DNA of 64,000 nucleotides, taken from contig NC_084707.1 of NCBI RefSeq assembly GCF_033807575.1, forward strand, positions 10,154,550 to 10,218,549, written 5' to 3'. This document shows, one piece after another, positions 1-13,300 of this stretch. Below the pieces are notes generated by a model that searched no databases, was not told where the DNA came from, and saw nothing but the letters and a program-made list of their open reading frames with translations. Both the position numbers and the translations under genes were made by a program. Each line of letters begins with the position of its first letter. Position 1 is the stretch's first letter. This DNA is from Cydia pomonella (taxonomy: Eukaryota; Arthropoda; Insecta; Lepidoptera; Tortricidae).

Positions 1-780
1 TTCGGTTTCGGCGCAAAATCCCGCTTGGGTCGGACCCTAATTGCTTGTTAAATTTTTTGTATAGGTTGATGAAGATAATAATATCTATATGTATACCAAA
101 AGAAAAAAGATGCATCTTATCTTAAAACGGCCTAAATACATTTTAAATGTGTTTGGTACGTTGGATAGCTTGAAAGCAACGTATTTACTTCAGGTAAATA
201 TAAAGGCTGTGGTATCCAATTCAATCAAATATATATATTTTGTTAGTTCCTAATGCAGAATATATTATGTTTTTGCTGACCATGCTGTTTATCAAAGTGC
301 ACACGTAGTCTAAAATAAAGACACCCTAAATTGACCTTTAAATTTTCTTTCGATATATTTGCTTTAAAAAACCATGTTTTCTATTTCAATTTAAAACGAT
401 CCGTGTAATACTCGTATTAATTTTCAATTTAATATCAATCCTATATGATATTATTTAAGTTTAGCCCACACACTGCTGTGCGAATATAAAACTAAGCCAA
501 TTACAAGTTTTCCAATATGCCCGGCAAATTATAGCAATGTTAAACTCGCAATAGCCCTTAAACGTGGCTTCTTGCTGAGTTTGCTTCAAATTGAAGTTTG
601 GAGCGCGTGTACGTCGCTTTGCGATGTAGCTAGGTATCATTCCAATATAGAAATATTATTTAAAAATATTATAATGCTAAATAAACATTACCGTTGGAAG
701 CTTTAAGAAATGCTTGAATATTTGGACAGCAATTTCCAAGATATAGGTTTTAAAAAATGATTGATAATATTCAGGTGTCC
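1..780. other. AT-rich non-coding DNA, no gene seen
   Basis: No open frame with a recognisable domain. The first 40 bases contain 'aaatcccgcttgggtc', which resembles the tRNA-like box B region seen near 9780, so a SINE remnant may be cut by the window edge; this is too short to call. Confidence 0.5.
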
Positions 781-1013
781 TTTTTTTAGGGTTCCATTCC
801 CAAAGGGTTAAACGAGTCCCTATTACTAAGACTCCGCTGTCCGTCCGCCTGTCTGTCTGTCCGTCTGTCACCAGGCTGTATCATGAACCGTGATAGCTAG
901 ACGGCTGAAATTTTCACAGATGATGTATTTCTGTTGCCGCTATAATAAAAAAACTAAAAAGTACGGAAGCCTCGGTGGGCGAGTCCGACTCGTACCTACT
1001 TGTCCGGTGTTTT
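781..1013 (+). repeat. Dispersed GGTTCC/GGCCGG-type lepidopteran repeat
   Basis: The block begins with 'agggttccattcccaaaggg', passes through a (CTGTCCGT)-like microsatellite at about 836-868, and ends with 'gagtccgactcgtacc' and 'tgtccggt'. The same order (ggttccgta, 'attactaagactcc', CTGT-rich tract, 'atagctagac', 'gaaattttcacaga', 'gagtccgactcgcacttggccggt') recurs at 49967-50246 and, with different middles, at 51797-52662 and on the minus strand at 59741-60405. It does not encode a protein. I recognise it as a high-copy family of lepidopteran genomes but cannot place it in a class with certainty. The frame read across its CTGT tract is an artefact of the repeat. Confidence 0.8.
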
Positions 1014-3181
1014 CTAGTGTGTTTAATATCTGATATGGGCTGCTGCTTGACTATGACAATTTTGTTCTTTTGTGTAATCTCCATAAGTAAATAAAATAGT
1101 TTTTTATGCTTGTCGGGCCACCTTTGGGATTACTCTATGACAACAACAACATTGACAATGGACCTTGAAATAGGTATGTAAATTTGAACGCGAGAATCTC
1201 ATTTTTTAATCATATTTTAATCATTCCCGAGTCGTAGAAAATTTGCTATTTGAACTTCAGACTATTTTTATGCCAGTAAGTTTTCCGTAAGTTAAAAGGT
1301 ATATTATCAACGTAGGATGGGTATATCGTAGGTGGAATATTTAACTCTTTCGCATGAAACTGGATATCGTCGTTAACACTACTTGCTCGTGCGCGTGTTG
1401 TTCGAGGGTGTCATCATTCGCACATTGGCGTCGCCTTACCCACAGAACAGTTGTTCCGCTAAATAAATGGGACAATAAATAATAATTATAACATTCAAGC
1501 TCAGATATAGTAATTCATTGAGGAACTTGAGAATCGGTTCAAATAAATTAACAGTCTTAAGGCAAATATATCTCGTCGCAAATGTGCAAAGTTTAGTTGT
1601 AATACCCCGAATCGAGAGTTTTAATGTATTACTCCTGTGGTATTTGCAGTACGTTCGCGTCTCTACTCTAGTTACATAATCACATTTTGTAACAAGAAAT
1701 GTAAAAAAGCAGAGTCGAGAAACTCCATTACGGAGCGGCATTCGTTTCGCCGCGGTGACACAATGCGCGTTAACCGACAAAATGAGAGCGTCGCAGCTAG
1801 TTACGGAAATAAAAGCCGTTATTATGAATCGCGCAACATTGGCGCGGCGGCGGCGGGTGGGGCCAGGTAAACACAGTTATTTGCATTACACGCCCCGGCC
1901 CTTGGCTAGGATTTGTGACATCCGCCGGTAAGCTCCGCGAACGCTCTCTCGCACCAACTCTAATTATTGTTGAATTCATTGCGGAGCCGACAAGTCGCGG
2001 GAAATTCAATTTTATGTAACACGATAGCTGCCTAGCGAGCTCTGTACGTAGTTTAACAAGTAGGAAACACTCAAAACCATATTCAGAATCGTATAGTGGT
2101 ATATTTTAGCGATAATAATATATAAAATTATATTTAAGTAATAATTCTTATATAAATTCTATTTAAAATAAGGCCGAGGAGAAAAGACTATCTAATGCAA
2201 GAAACATCAGTAATCTACATCTAGTTATTTTAGACCAGAATAAAAGGAGAGGTAACTAAGTCTTAGTCTAAATTAGTGTCTGAACGTGAACACGTTCACG
2301 TTGGGGCTAATAACCGTCGGAGTGGCGAGGATAAGTTAAAGTAAGCCGCGTGAGCCGCAAGTGTGCAAGTTCGGCGGTATCGGCGCAGCTAACGTGTTGT
2401 GCGCCTTTTCAGCGAACGTCTGAAGCGGCGGCATTTGAAAGCTTAGTTGGCTCAGCGAGACAAAGGCCGCTGACTAACAAATGTTTTGTTGCTATCTTTC
2501 ATATTATTGAGTTGACTTGACTTTGACATTTGAAATTGGGTTTGCTTAGCGCAGGCTTTATCATAAGTAGGTTAACGACTTTGTTAATTTAGGTTAAAAT
2601 ATTCACTGCTACTAATAGCGAGGAGTTTACGGTGAGGCCTTTTTATGATAATTAATTTTAGTAATTCTATGAAATTCATGAAAATATTTTAAAGCTTCAT
2701 AAAAATGTTTTTATACAATATGGTCAATTAAAGATTGAATTTAAACAAGTAATAAAAAATTCATAGATTCTGTCTAAGCTTGGCTTACTTGCTTAAGTGA
2801 CATTATAAAGGCCATATTTTCATAGAAACGTTTATAATGGCAATAGCACACTTTGGTTAGCAAATGCCATTCAAAGTAAGTTAGGTCCGACTATGTATTT
2901 GCAGGTTTACTTAATATAATTTTTTACATAAAGAAAATATTAGTTAAATCCAATTAGCTCGGTTGTATATGGTCTTTAATTTTTATTATTATCCTCAAGC
3001 AGGTGTAAGAACACGTATTTTTAAATGCCCTTTAAAATCATAATTTTCAGTTAACATAATTTATAGTTACGAGTATGAAGCTCCAGGTCTTTTTGTTGCG
3101 GTACATCTTTTGTATTTCATATTTAATATAATAATAGACTGTATATTGTCCGTTTTTTATATTTTGCACATAACAGATACA
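1014..3181. other. Unique non-coding DNA with a GC-rich island
   Basis: No gene recognised. About 1690-2010 is markedly more GC- and CpG-rich than its surroundings and contains short frames on both strands, as expected when stop codons are depleted by base composition. It could be a cis-regulatory element or a non-coding exon of a flanking gene, but nothing in the sequence proves either. About 2300-2460 is a second, weaker GC-rich stretch. Confidence 0.4.
2283..2302. repeat. Short perfect inverted repeat
   Basis: Arms 'aacgtgaac' (2283-2291) and 'gttcacgtt' (2294-2302) are perfect reverse complements separated by two bases. This is the shape of a dimeric transcription-factor site or a small hairpin. 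Function is not known. Confidence 0.5.
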
Positions 3182-3183
3182 TA

Positions 3184-3454
3184 CAGGATGCTTCTTTAGT
3201 TATCTGCAATGATTTACGGGGTGAATATATAGGTCATACTGAGCAACTTTTACTATGGGACCCGAAATAGCGAAAAAAAAAGAAGTACTCTCCCATAGAG
3301 TAATTTTTTTATAAATGTTAAAGTCAGACAATCAAAATGAAACAGCCAATTTTTTTCGCGATTTCGGGGTTAGTTCCATAGTAAAAGTTACTCAGTATGA
3401 CCTATATATCCACACCCCGTAAATTATTGCAGCGGTGACTAAATAAACACCCTG
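3184..3454. mobile_element. MITE with long terminal inverted repeats and TA target duplication
   Basis: The left end reads TA then 'caggatgcttctttag' and the right end reads 'ctaaataaacaccctg' then TA. The arms stay complementary for roughly 80 bases, including 'gatttacggggtg', 'tataggtcatactgagcaa' and 'cttttactatgg'. The 271-bp element has no coding capacity. Two more copies occur in the window, at 36535-37064 (split by a SINE) and 43179-43345 (internally shortened). The flanking TA dinucleotides fit a Tc1/mariner-type mobilising transposase; that assignment is inference. The complementary arms mean a transcript would fold into a long hairpin. Confidence 0.88.
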
Positions 3455-3456
3455 TA

Positions 3457-6012
3457 TTTTTAAATACTTTCTAAGTGACGTCAATAGCCCTTGAATCTTG
3501 AGATATTATATGATATATTAATAATTAAATTGGTAAATGTATCAATACAATCTGAAGTATACGTACTTACTTAATTGAATCAGTTGTTAGTTTACAGAAT
3601 CTGATGTATATAAGCATCTACAACAGATGAATTGGCCAATGATAATTTGAGTTTCAGACATTTTGTCACTGTTGCAAGACTTGCAAGTAGGTTCTATTTA
3701 GATGGAAAGTAACAATAACAAGTTAGCTTGCAATCATATCTTGTTAATGGAATTTTGCATAGTAGGTAGTTACTGTCAAAATTAAAAGTTTCTTGAATAT
3801 TCTGCTAAGTTAATTTTAAAGAAATAGGTATAATTAAGTTTTTTATGTCAACCCGCCTACAAGATGATAATGTATTAGATTTGTTCTTTCTTCCTGTACG
3901 ATTTTAATCCCACCATACTCAACTTATAGATAGGTTCACATTTCCATCATTAAAATTAAATGTAACCTTTTGCGTGATGCAGATTAAATTAAGAGTAAAT
4001 ATCCATGTAGTTATACTTATTCTGACCAAAAACTTATAAAGATTGTCAACATTCATGGATAGTGAATAATATGAGATAATCCAATTAAGGCAGGGATTCA
4101 GTGACCCTTAATAGCAACCCAACGTTGGGGTCCACTACTTAAAATACAGGAAAACATAAAGGGACTTACTGTGACATAAGCGAATTAAAAATATACTAAC
4201 CCAGGAAATGTTTTAACAAGGGTCCCAACTTTTGTGTTCCCCTAAAAACTTTAAAAAGAATTAGTGAAGTTGTGTGTGTACGCGCTTTCGGAACTCAATC
4301 GATATGCGCGGCACGTCGTAGGTAAAACTCGACAAAAGTATGACAAAAGCACGTGCGCGCGTGAACCTTCCAAACTTCCCGAAGGACACCGCCGCGTTAT
4401 TTAGGGGCGTTCCTGAAAGGCAAGGTGTGTCATCTAGGGCCCAGGGGAATTCACTACGCTTTAAAGCTGGTAATTTGATGTGAGTCTTTCGAGATTTTTC
4501 CATCTTCCCGGGTCGTTCTGGGAGCGCGGATTAGGCCACGCACGGCACGGCGAGGGCGACGACGCGCCAGATTAATGTCGCGAGCAACGCGCCAAATTTA
4601 AAATGTCACGTTCCATTTTTCCAGCCAACAGGGCCCGCTACCGTCACGAATAGTTAATATTTCCGAATGTTCCGCTACCCCTCTGTGACAGTACGATAAA
4701 AATAGCCTGTATAAATGGGCCAGTTGAGTTACTCCGTTTATGCAGTAAAAGAAATAGGTCAATATTTTTTTATGATATTAAGTAGGTAATTAAACGATTT
4801 TGAAAAGTTTGTCGCCGCCCGTGGCACAATGTGAACGAGACGCGCCTGACAAAGGTCAATGTTTCGTCTGTCTACAGCTCTCATACAGATGTTTTATCTA
4901 GTGTAGCCAACATGGAAACGGGTCGTAGGAAAAAAGGCAAAGTCGTAAAACTGGCGCCCACCAATCTCCAAATAAGGCCGGGCCGGCACCGGCGCGCCGC
5001 GCAGCGCCGGCCTTGACTCCCGGCCAAATGACATAAGTTGGCCCATGGGCGCGGATTCTTAACTAATCGATAAACACCAAGTGGAAGAGAACAGAATCGT
5101 CGCCGCACCCACGCGTAACAATTAACTCGAACCTAATTTGGTCACTATTCCATAAAAACACAATTATTCGAAACCGGTGAGTAACGATTGCAGACAAGAA
5201 GTAACATGTTGGTAACAATTTGCAAGGTAATAAATAAATTAAATATACTTTATCTAAGTGCAATCTACTTTAACATTGCTAAATAATTAGCTGAATCACA
5301 CAACGAGGTATGAGGTACCGAGACATACAAACCTAGGAGATGCATTGGTATGAATAAGCAAATTAACCTTTTCCAATTTTGATATTTTGCCTTAATTTTT
5401 ATAATTTGATGTTTATGTTGTATGGAGTGCGTGCCCGTAACAGCCGTAAAATTTGCGTGCTGCTGGGAAATGGATGCCATGGATATGACATAAATTTTCA
5501 GCTTTTACGTATCCTTGAATTCTGTTAGAACGATATAACTTTAAGTCAGCCAAAATTATTTTTGCCGCCTGCTTCATTTTATATCTACGATGTTGATTGA
5601 TAACGTATTTTGCGAAAAGTAAATTAATTGAAAAACATTTATGACAATCTTAGATTAAATAATTTATGTGTGCCGACTTACACACATAAGAACTTTTTTG
5701 TGCTGAATTAGTAATTGGATAAGTAACCTAGCTTCTTCCCTATTGTAACATCAACTTAACACTTTAATCACGTTGATACCTTTTTCAGAAACATTATCCC
5801 CATACGGATGCAAACAAACAGGCGGTTAAGATAAATCAGGGACTTTATTGTTTCAGGGAGCGCAAGGCTTGCTGCTTGTTAGTTATTTCGAGACACGGTA
5901 CATTATGTTATTATGTTTTGTTGCATAAATGTAACAGTTGGTGTTTATTTGGTTGAACTGAAATTTAAGGTAGTTTAACTAATAATCTCAACCGATATAC
6001 GTGCTAATCACA
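3457..6012. other. Unique non-coding DNA with GC-rich islands
   Basis: No gene recognised. About 4260-4700 and 4810-5110 are GC-rich, CpG-rich stretches in otherwise AT-rich DNA, with short frames on both strands that share no recognisable motif. They are candidates for conserved regulatory sequence; the rest is featureless AT-rich DNA. Confidence 0.4.
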
Positions 6013-6135
6013 GGCCTCATACACAAGAGAGATGGGTTATAGTCCCCACTCTGGCCTAAAGTGCTACTTATATGCAGGTTTCTTTACGATGTTTTTGCGT
6101 CACCGAAAAGCTAGGGTAAACAAATATCAGATTCA
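6013..6135 (-). mobile_element. Diverged fragment of a tRNA-derived SINE
   Basis: On the plus strand it carries, in order, 'acaggcctc', 'ttatagtccccac', 'atgcaggtttc', 'acgatgttttt' and 'caccgaaaagctag'. These match in order the body of the complete SINE at 36656-36967. The tRNA-like head, which would lie at the right-hand end, is missing or unrecognisable, so this is an old truncated minus-strand copy. No target duplication was found. Confidence 0.7.
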
Positions 6136-8902
6136 CTTCCAGATTGAAATTCGAACATATTATGTTGCATATGCTATGTAACGTACACGTGTTCTGAAAA
6201 TAAATTGAATTGAATTGCTTACAAGTGAATAATCAAGTACGGGTAGTTCTCAAAACCCGCGCAGCTAAAAGATGCTGATACAACACCTCGTCGTCTGCCT
6301 GTAACCACGAACGTAATGTCACGTTCGAAACGTCAGGCCAAGTGATAAAAGTAGCGATTAAGTCCCGTTTCGGTTTAAGATTATGAAATTCGAACGTCTG
6401 AACTATGGACCACCATCGCTTCTACGCGTGAAATACACTAATTTCGTCTCGTGCAAGGGGCATCAATTACACTCCGCGGTAGGCTTAGCAATATTAGCAT
6501 GCAAGGCATTTGTCGTTTCAAGTTCATTGGCAACGAGCCCACGTGCTCGCCCCCGCTGCAAGGTGATTGACTCTTAAATACAACTTAATGGCGACCTGTA
6601 CGGTGTACGGCTATGTATGCTTCTAATTAGTCGCATTCAGTCCGCCATGTCGAGCACTTGAACTCTGCAACTTAAATCATTACATTTAATGTATTTCAAT
6701 CATAACATTGCGATACTATATATGATCGCTACTCCCTTATCTTATTTAATGGCGTCGAATGTTGGTTATTTTTGCAAAACGCGTAAATGTTGCTTTTTAT
6801 TATGATTATCTGGTTTATTTTCTGTAATAGCAAATACATTACAGAAATATTAACCAGTCACACTGAAAATTGTTTTTTTTTTAAATTTCTATTCCCCATT
6901 TTAACTCGATTGTTGTTGGGTCCCAAAAGAGCGAATGATCTGCTTAGTCTCTGATCCCAATAATTAATCAGGCAGTAGTTTTTACTAATATCTACCACTT
7001 TTACTTAAATATTCCTTTTTCCTTACTAAGGTTTCCCCTCCCTGGACCTACTGAACCTAGCCTAAGTCGTCAATTATTGTCGTCCAGATTTTATGAAACT
7101 AAGTGTAATACAGGTTGGACCAAAATTACGTTGCCAAATAATTTTCAAGAATCTTTTTCTTACTTATACAAATTTTACAAAATGTCATTTAAAGCAAAAC
7201 TACAATCATTTAACACTCTGACTGCGGCACTGGGCCGAAACACCCGATACAAAGTATGGTTAACTTATAAAACAAAATGTACTATTTTCAAAATATTATC
7301 CTTTAGCTATGATACACAAACGCAAACGTATGTTAAAATTATCAATCAGTTTAAAAAGTTCAACGTATTTTTGGGCCATCATGTAAGCAAACTCAGAATC
7401 AATCTTAATAAAAAAAATACTCTATACTTTATAGAGTTTATAGTTTCAACTGATAAATTTTAGTCATTGTGGTTAGGTTTGGCCCAGGCTAATCAATGAT
7501 TCAGCCATCTATAAACAAACAAAGCGTATTAGAGAGGTGATCGCTAAACGTCCACTTCGACGGTGAGCAAACACGAAGGCGTAATCCGCCGGGTGGCACT
7601 TAGCGGGCACCGCAAGCCTAGCACTCTAATTGCATGCCAACTAATCTGTTTGCGAACGCATCGTATCAGATTTAGGCTACAAATAGAAACTACGCCTTAA
7701 ATTGACTTGATGGCCGGCCAGATGACTAAGCGTGAGTCCTTGAACAACGCTTTTTATTTGATACGAATGACGTCGTCATAACAGTTTGTTCAACAGACTG
7801 AGTAAGAAGGTTGGTATGTATTTATTTATATTCCTCATTTTATACTTTGTAAATTGTATTGAAGTTATGTTTCAGGAAAATAGTACGTAATAAATAAACA
7901 TACAAAACACTTTAGTTGCTGTTTGCTGCCTGTTTCTGTCAACTGTCAGATATTCTCTGCAACCGCATAATAAATCTTTTTTTTTCAACGAGAACTTTAT
8001 TTTACTAAGTAATTTTTTGACAAAGTAATTTTCTATTCCATTCGTAAACAGTCATTATGGATTATTTAGATGTTCGAAGCTAAGTAAAACTACGAAATAA
8101 ATGGGAATATCTGCACAAAAAACGGACACAAAATAAGTACTTAAATTAAGCTGATTTGGGATTGTTTCAACGCTAACAAAGTTAAAAGTTAGACAGCCTA
8201 CGAGTTGTTTTAGTGTTGGTCGGTGCGGAACGACCAAAAACGTGCCTCCTATAAATATTTATTGATAGACTTATTAATCTTATTACACAAGTCTCCGGCC
8301 TGATACAAAATTACACGCTGAGTAATCGAGTGAGTCTCCTCGTCGCGGTTCGTGAATCCGTTTTAAGGGTGTGCTTCTTTGTTCTCTCCCACTTAGGCAG
8401 CGTGGCATTCAATTCTTTTGTATACCATGTAAACCGTCGCGAAACAAATCACCTAACTAAACCAATTCCAACTCCAAGCCTAACTAACTGACCACCGAAG
8501 CGAGAACATGAGATTATTGAAACAGTCGTATAATTAAATAAGAGGCCAGTAGTTTGTGAAGGTCCTAATTTCAACGCCGACTAAGTTACAATCTTGTTTA
8601 ATACTGCAATTTGATATCAGTGGAAACTATTTAACTCGGGCAATATGCAGTGGCTCACTTAGCCTTGGAGCCGTAATAGCCAAAAGTATGAGTCAGTGCG
8701 GTTATTGCAACATCGACCACTGTAACATAAACGTACTGGTCTTTTCTTAGAATAAAACGTGTTCATTGAATAAATACTAGTACCCACCTACCTAACATTA
8801 GGTGTAGTGTGAATGAAGATAAGTAACGTGCTCTTGTAATCAATGGGGATTTTTCAGAAAATAAAAACATTCCGCGACACACCGTGCGACATTCCGCATT
8901 AG
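6136..8902. other. Unique non-coding DNA, no supported gene
   Basis: A stop-free stretch at 7077-7463 (plus, 128 codons, starting with TTG) is Lys/Asn/Phe-rich with no recognisable domain and is most likely chance. About 7540-7640 is GC-richer ('ccgccgggtggcac' region) and may be a regulatory island. Nothing else stands out. Confidence 0.4.
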
Positions 8903-8987
8903 CATAACATTTCTGCAATTTATTTAAGTACATAACATTTCTAAAGTATATTCAAGTACATGACAATTCTACAATTTATTAAACACA
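8903..8987. repeat. 28-bp minisatellite, three units
   Basis: Three head-to-tail units begin at 8903, 8931 and 8959. Each starts 'cat(a/g)aca(t/a)ttct' and the first two end 'aagta'. Units 1 and 2 are both 28 bp and differ in a handful of bases; the third is more diverged. It probably arose by local slippage or unequal exchange. Confidence 0.75.
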
Positions 8988-9982
8988 TGTCAAAATATGA
9001 ATATTAATCCAATTCTTATAAATGCATTTCATTGCTAACAACTGTATTTTTTTTTTAATTTATTCATATCACAACATATCACACAAAGAACTTAAAACTA
9101 AGATACACCACTGAAACTTGTTAAAAGAAGTTTATGCGTGGTGCAAATGCATCACTCCGCTCAACTGCATGCTTAATGTGTAGTAAGTACGTAAGTACAA
9201 CTAAGGAAGGTGTACTTATATAGGTAAACAAACGTATAGCAGGTAACATCCGCCATCACACATTCCCGTCCGTTATGTATTTAATTGCTAACCACTGTAA
9301 TTTTTTTCCAAAGGTAGCTTATTTATTCAAGTAAATAAACTAAAATATATAAAAGTACTTTTACACTAATTAATTGCTTTGTTTATTCGCAATTATTTTC
9401 TGACTTTAAGTTTACAGTTTTTACGGCAGTAGTGTTTTGTAATTTAAACAGGCACTAACTACTTATCTCCATTTAAGCTCTCCCCGATGCTTGAAATAAA
9501 TAACAGTCCCTAAAATTAAATTTTCCGATAAGTAATTTCCACGAAGAATGACATTTACATTGGATGCATTAGAGGAGACTAACAATAGAGCCCGTTAAGT
9601 AGAAAGTGAATCGAGCCCATGCCGCGAATGGTCTTTCCGATTGTATCGATTCCGAGCTCGTTACTTCGTCTCGTTACTCTCTCAATTACAACCAGACAAT
9701 TCTATTTTTAACAGCTACTTTAGACTAGCCAGTAGTGATAGTACCCTGCCTACGAAGCTTGTAGTACCTACTGGGTTCAAATCCCGGTTGGGTCAAAATC
9801 AAAGCAACGATTTGTCTTAGATTTTACACATTTATTACTATTGCAATTAATTAAAATTTGGTTTGAAGGCATGCTCAAAAATCAATGATCCTGAGTATAT
9901 AAATATCTAGAACGAATAAAGCATGACAAGCTGAAGGTAAGTATGGAAACCAGGGGGCCAATCACTCCGTTTTGAAGGTGTT
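8988..9982. other. AT-rich non-coding DNA with weak repeat traces
   Basis: Two similar stretches ('ttgctaacaactgtattttt' near 9033 and 'ttgctaaccactgtaatttt' near 9285) suggest an old local duplication. Near 9770-9790 the text 'gggttcaaatcccggttggg' resembles a tRNA-type box B and may be a SINE scrap. No gene seen. Confidence 0.4.
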
Positions 9983-10235
9983 CAGAAAAGACACATGAAG
10001 CATCCGGAGTGGAGGCGGTTGGTAAAATTGAAGGTTGATGATTTCGAGGAGTAGGTAAAGGAAAGTAGACCTTGACAATAAGCGAGATGCTCTGAACGCC
10101 CGTATACAAACAGTCTTAACCTATCACGGAGCCTTTTCATGCCCTCAGTGCGGACGAGTACTGCATGCGAAGATTGGCTACTGCAGTCACAAGAGGGCGC
10201 ACCAGCAGGCGGACCAGCTTAGGTTTCGCACCTGA
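9983..10235 (+). pseudogene. Decayed C-terminus of a LINE polyprotein with C2H2 finger
   Basis: Frame 1 (from 9983) reads QKRHMKHPEWRRLVKLKV and ends at TAG 10052-10054. A second frame (about 10068-10235) then reads NARIQTVLTYHGAFSC and carries the finger C-P-Q-C-x12-H-K-R-A-H (first Cys codon at 10140) up to TGA at 10233-10235. The C-x2-C-x12-H-x3-H spacing is textbook. Zinc fingers of this kind near the C-terminus are typical of several metazoan LINE clades, where they are thought to bind nucleic acid. A frameshift and a stop separate the two parts, so the copy cannot be translated intact. Confidence 0.6.
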
Positions 10236-10330
10236 GAAATATAATGCTGTCGCTGTAGTCGGAATCGGCTTTATGACAAGGTCAATTTATGGCGATTCTT
10301 CCCATTTATTTTTACCAGTTGAGTATTTTA
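9983..10330 (+). mobile_element. 3' end of a non-LTR retrotransposon (LINE)
   Basis: The sequence translates, across one frame change, into the C-terminal tail found in a group of LINE polyproteins: a basic block followed by a classical C2H2 zinc finger just before the stop codon. It is 5'-truncated and only this tail remains. About 95 bases of likely 3' UTR follow the stop. The upstream boundary and any target duplication were not resolved. Confidence 0.6.
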
Positions 10331-13300
10331 TTAATTAAAATAATAGATAATATTCAGTCCTTCACACTGGAGTGTACTGTAAGCTCGACTGTCGTGAAAC
10401 TTTTGCAATAACCACGAAAACTTAATTAAACAAAACATCGAGATGAAATTCAAACCCTCCATAGGCGCCGACAGGTATACGAATAAAAACAGAGTTTTCG
10501 CTCCCACTTTAGAAAAGAGGTCAACGCTCACATTCCGGACGCTGACTTTTAATTCGAAGACTTTTATAGCTTCTGTCGCAACATCCTATAAATTAGCCCC
10601 TTACGGAAAAATGGGCATCTGCTTCTCGGGAAAAAAATCCCTCCTTGCAAGTAAAAGGACAAAATTTACGAGCCGTGTTACCGTGGGTAGTCGGACTCGC
10701 CCACGAGGCGCATGCAAATGGCTCCATTGGAGTGGAGCGGAGATTACAGCAGCCGCGATTAAACAAGACAGACTCCTGGACCAAATCTTCGGAGGTTTGT
10801 CATGCCTTGGGCACTTGTACGTACAACACGCATCAAAAACACAGGTGTCTTAAACAGGTCCCTTTTTGGAGCAATTCCGTAATCAGTCAACACTTAGTAT
10901 ACCTATGCATTATTGTAAAAAACTGAAAATTTTGGACTTTGTGACACCTAAATTGGTTACCAGACTTTAGCATATTGATTGACCTATATTATTCATTACG
11001 ACACATACGATAAATAAATAAAAAAACTAAGTACTTACAAATGAAGAGAGAAATATTTGCACGCACGAGCTATAAACACGAAGTCGAATGTTTTCTAAAT
11101 ACATACACGTTATTCAGCGCTATCTGCATTTTGTCTGTAGAGCTCGAATTAGCTGTGCTCAAGCTAACTAATGCTAATCTAGCTAATACGACACCCGACG
11201 TACGAGCATGTATGGGTACATAAACTTCTAATTAGATGGGGAAAATATGCGCGAGGTAAATGGCGAAATATCAATAAAACCCTCTAAACAATTTGCAATC
11301 ATACGAGATTGAGAGACAGAAAGGTAAATGCAAATCATACATAGTTAATAAGGTTAGCATACATAAAACGTACTAAAACTGAAGTGCAATTCTTCATGTT
11401 GAAAGGAGGCAGGAATTGACAGTAAACACATGAACTATACTTATACTAGTTTATAATCAATAAAGCAAGAGGATTCATGAGCATGTCGCGTCGCAGACTT
11501 GAGGCGCCGCACGCACATTAAATCTAGCCCACAAGCAGTTACCCAAGAAGTACTTACTTCATAATCTCTTTCTTAAGACTCACTAAGTAACTTTGCCAAT
11601 TACAGTACGAAAATTACTGCATAAATATACATACCTACCCGTGTTTCTGAGGCGTTATGCAATACCAGTTCATTGGCAGTAACATGTTCCGAGATACCGA
11701 TCTGCGCAGCAGCTAATGCAATTGATATCAACACACTAATCAGACCACAACCAAGGATTTCTACTTTAACATAATATCAGGTATATCAATAGTATCGTGT
11801 AACACAACATCATCACAAATACGAACGCATACCGTTATTGCTTGCAGTAGAGCGAAGGATATTCAGAGCAACTCGTTTATTTTCAAGTTATCTTAGCATA
11901 GTATAATGTGTAGCTGTATTATATTGAAATATAACGCTTGTCTAAAGTGGAAAGTGGAGCAGCGCCGGTGCACTTTCTCCGGCGCCCGCGCAAATACAGT
12001 TTGCACCGAACGCGCACGCGGTACATGCCTACCTACATATACTTGTCTAATTTGCACCAGTCTACGTAAACTATGCCGCGTAATTCACGTCACTAATCTG
12101 CAGAGCAGTCGAAAACGTGAAATTAGACATGCATTATGCTCTGACATTAGAAATGGAGCTATAAGTCTGGAACTAATGAACGTTCGGAGAGTGCCACATT
12201 GGAGTTAGTTCATATGGAAATTGTCTTAATGACAAATTGAAACGTACATTTTATATCTAGTTAGGTATACTGAAGACAATATAATTCTCTGTGGATTCAT
12301 GATTAACTATATAAACACTTTTTTATTTCCAAAATATTAAAATACTTCTGTATGAACATAATATTAGGAAAACGCAGCTGCCAGATAAAATGCCGCCCCT
12401 TTGCAAAATTAAGAAGAAATGTAGGAGTTAAAATTGGCTGGCACTGGCAGATAACGTCTACCTAGGGATTGGAAATCAACTTCACCTAGCGCAAGCGGTT
12501 ATATATGTGTACGTAGAATCAGCGTGATTTAAGGCAAATGTAAAAAATATCACGTAATACGCTTGTGTCACAATTTTACGAGAGCAATTCTTACTTCGAA
12601 GTTCGATATTCTAAATATAGATTCAATAACAGTGACGGCTGGTGTCCGAAGTCAATGCTCAGACAGTCTTTTCAAGAACTTTCAGCTTTCAATTTCCTAT
12701 CCGCATTGATGTGATAATATGTAGACACTTGAGGAGTGATAACGTGATGTACATATCAGGTCTCTTCTTTTTGTGGCAAAAATATCCAGTTTCTAATTGT
12801 ATGGTAGTAACTAAATAATTAGATTGTTATTTATATTTATCAAGGTCACCGTTTTATATTATTGAAGGTACAGCGTGAAATAAAGCAAAACCCAATTGGT
12901 GTTGTCCCTCTCACCTATTTTTCGCATCGCAATTATATATACCCACACTTCTAAAAAAACAAAGCTTCTGCTAATTTACGAGTAACATGTTTTACTAAGT
13001 TCAAAGCAAAACCCCGGAATTGGGTAAATTTGAGCAATAACAGTCTGTCACGCCAGTTAAAACGACAGCACAGATGAATATCATTTACGCACGCAGGTAT
13101 AACATCTCCTGTGCAACGATCTGTAAACATTAAGATTAACAATATTCGAGTACAAATAAAGAGGCAAGTGATAAAAATGTTATTTTGTTTTCCGAATGGT
13201 ATTTGTGATACATTACGCAATGTGTAACCGGAAACTAACTATAGGTTTATGCTAAAGCCATAATTAACGAATTTTAAATTAGAGCCAGTTTATTATTTTA

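Noticed and set aside
7077..7463. 128-codon plus-strand open frame
   Set aside because: TTG start, AT-driven Lys/Asn/Phe-rich composition, no domain, no repeat or splice context. A frame of this length is not surprising in 64 kb read six ways.
10443..10853. 136-codon plus-strand open frame as a host gene
   Set aside because: Overlapped by long frames on the other strand and in another plus frame, no recognisable motif; openness follows the raised GC content.
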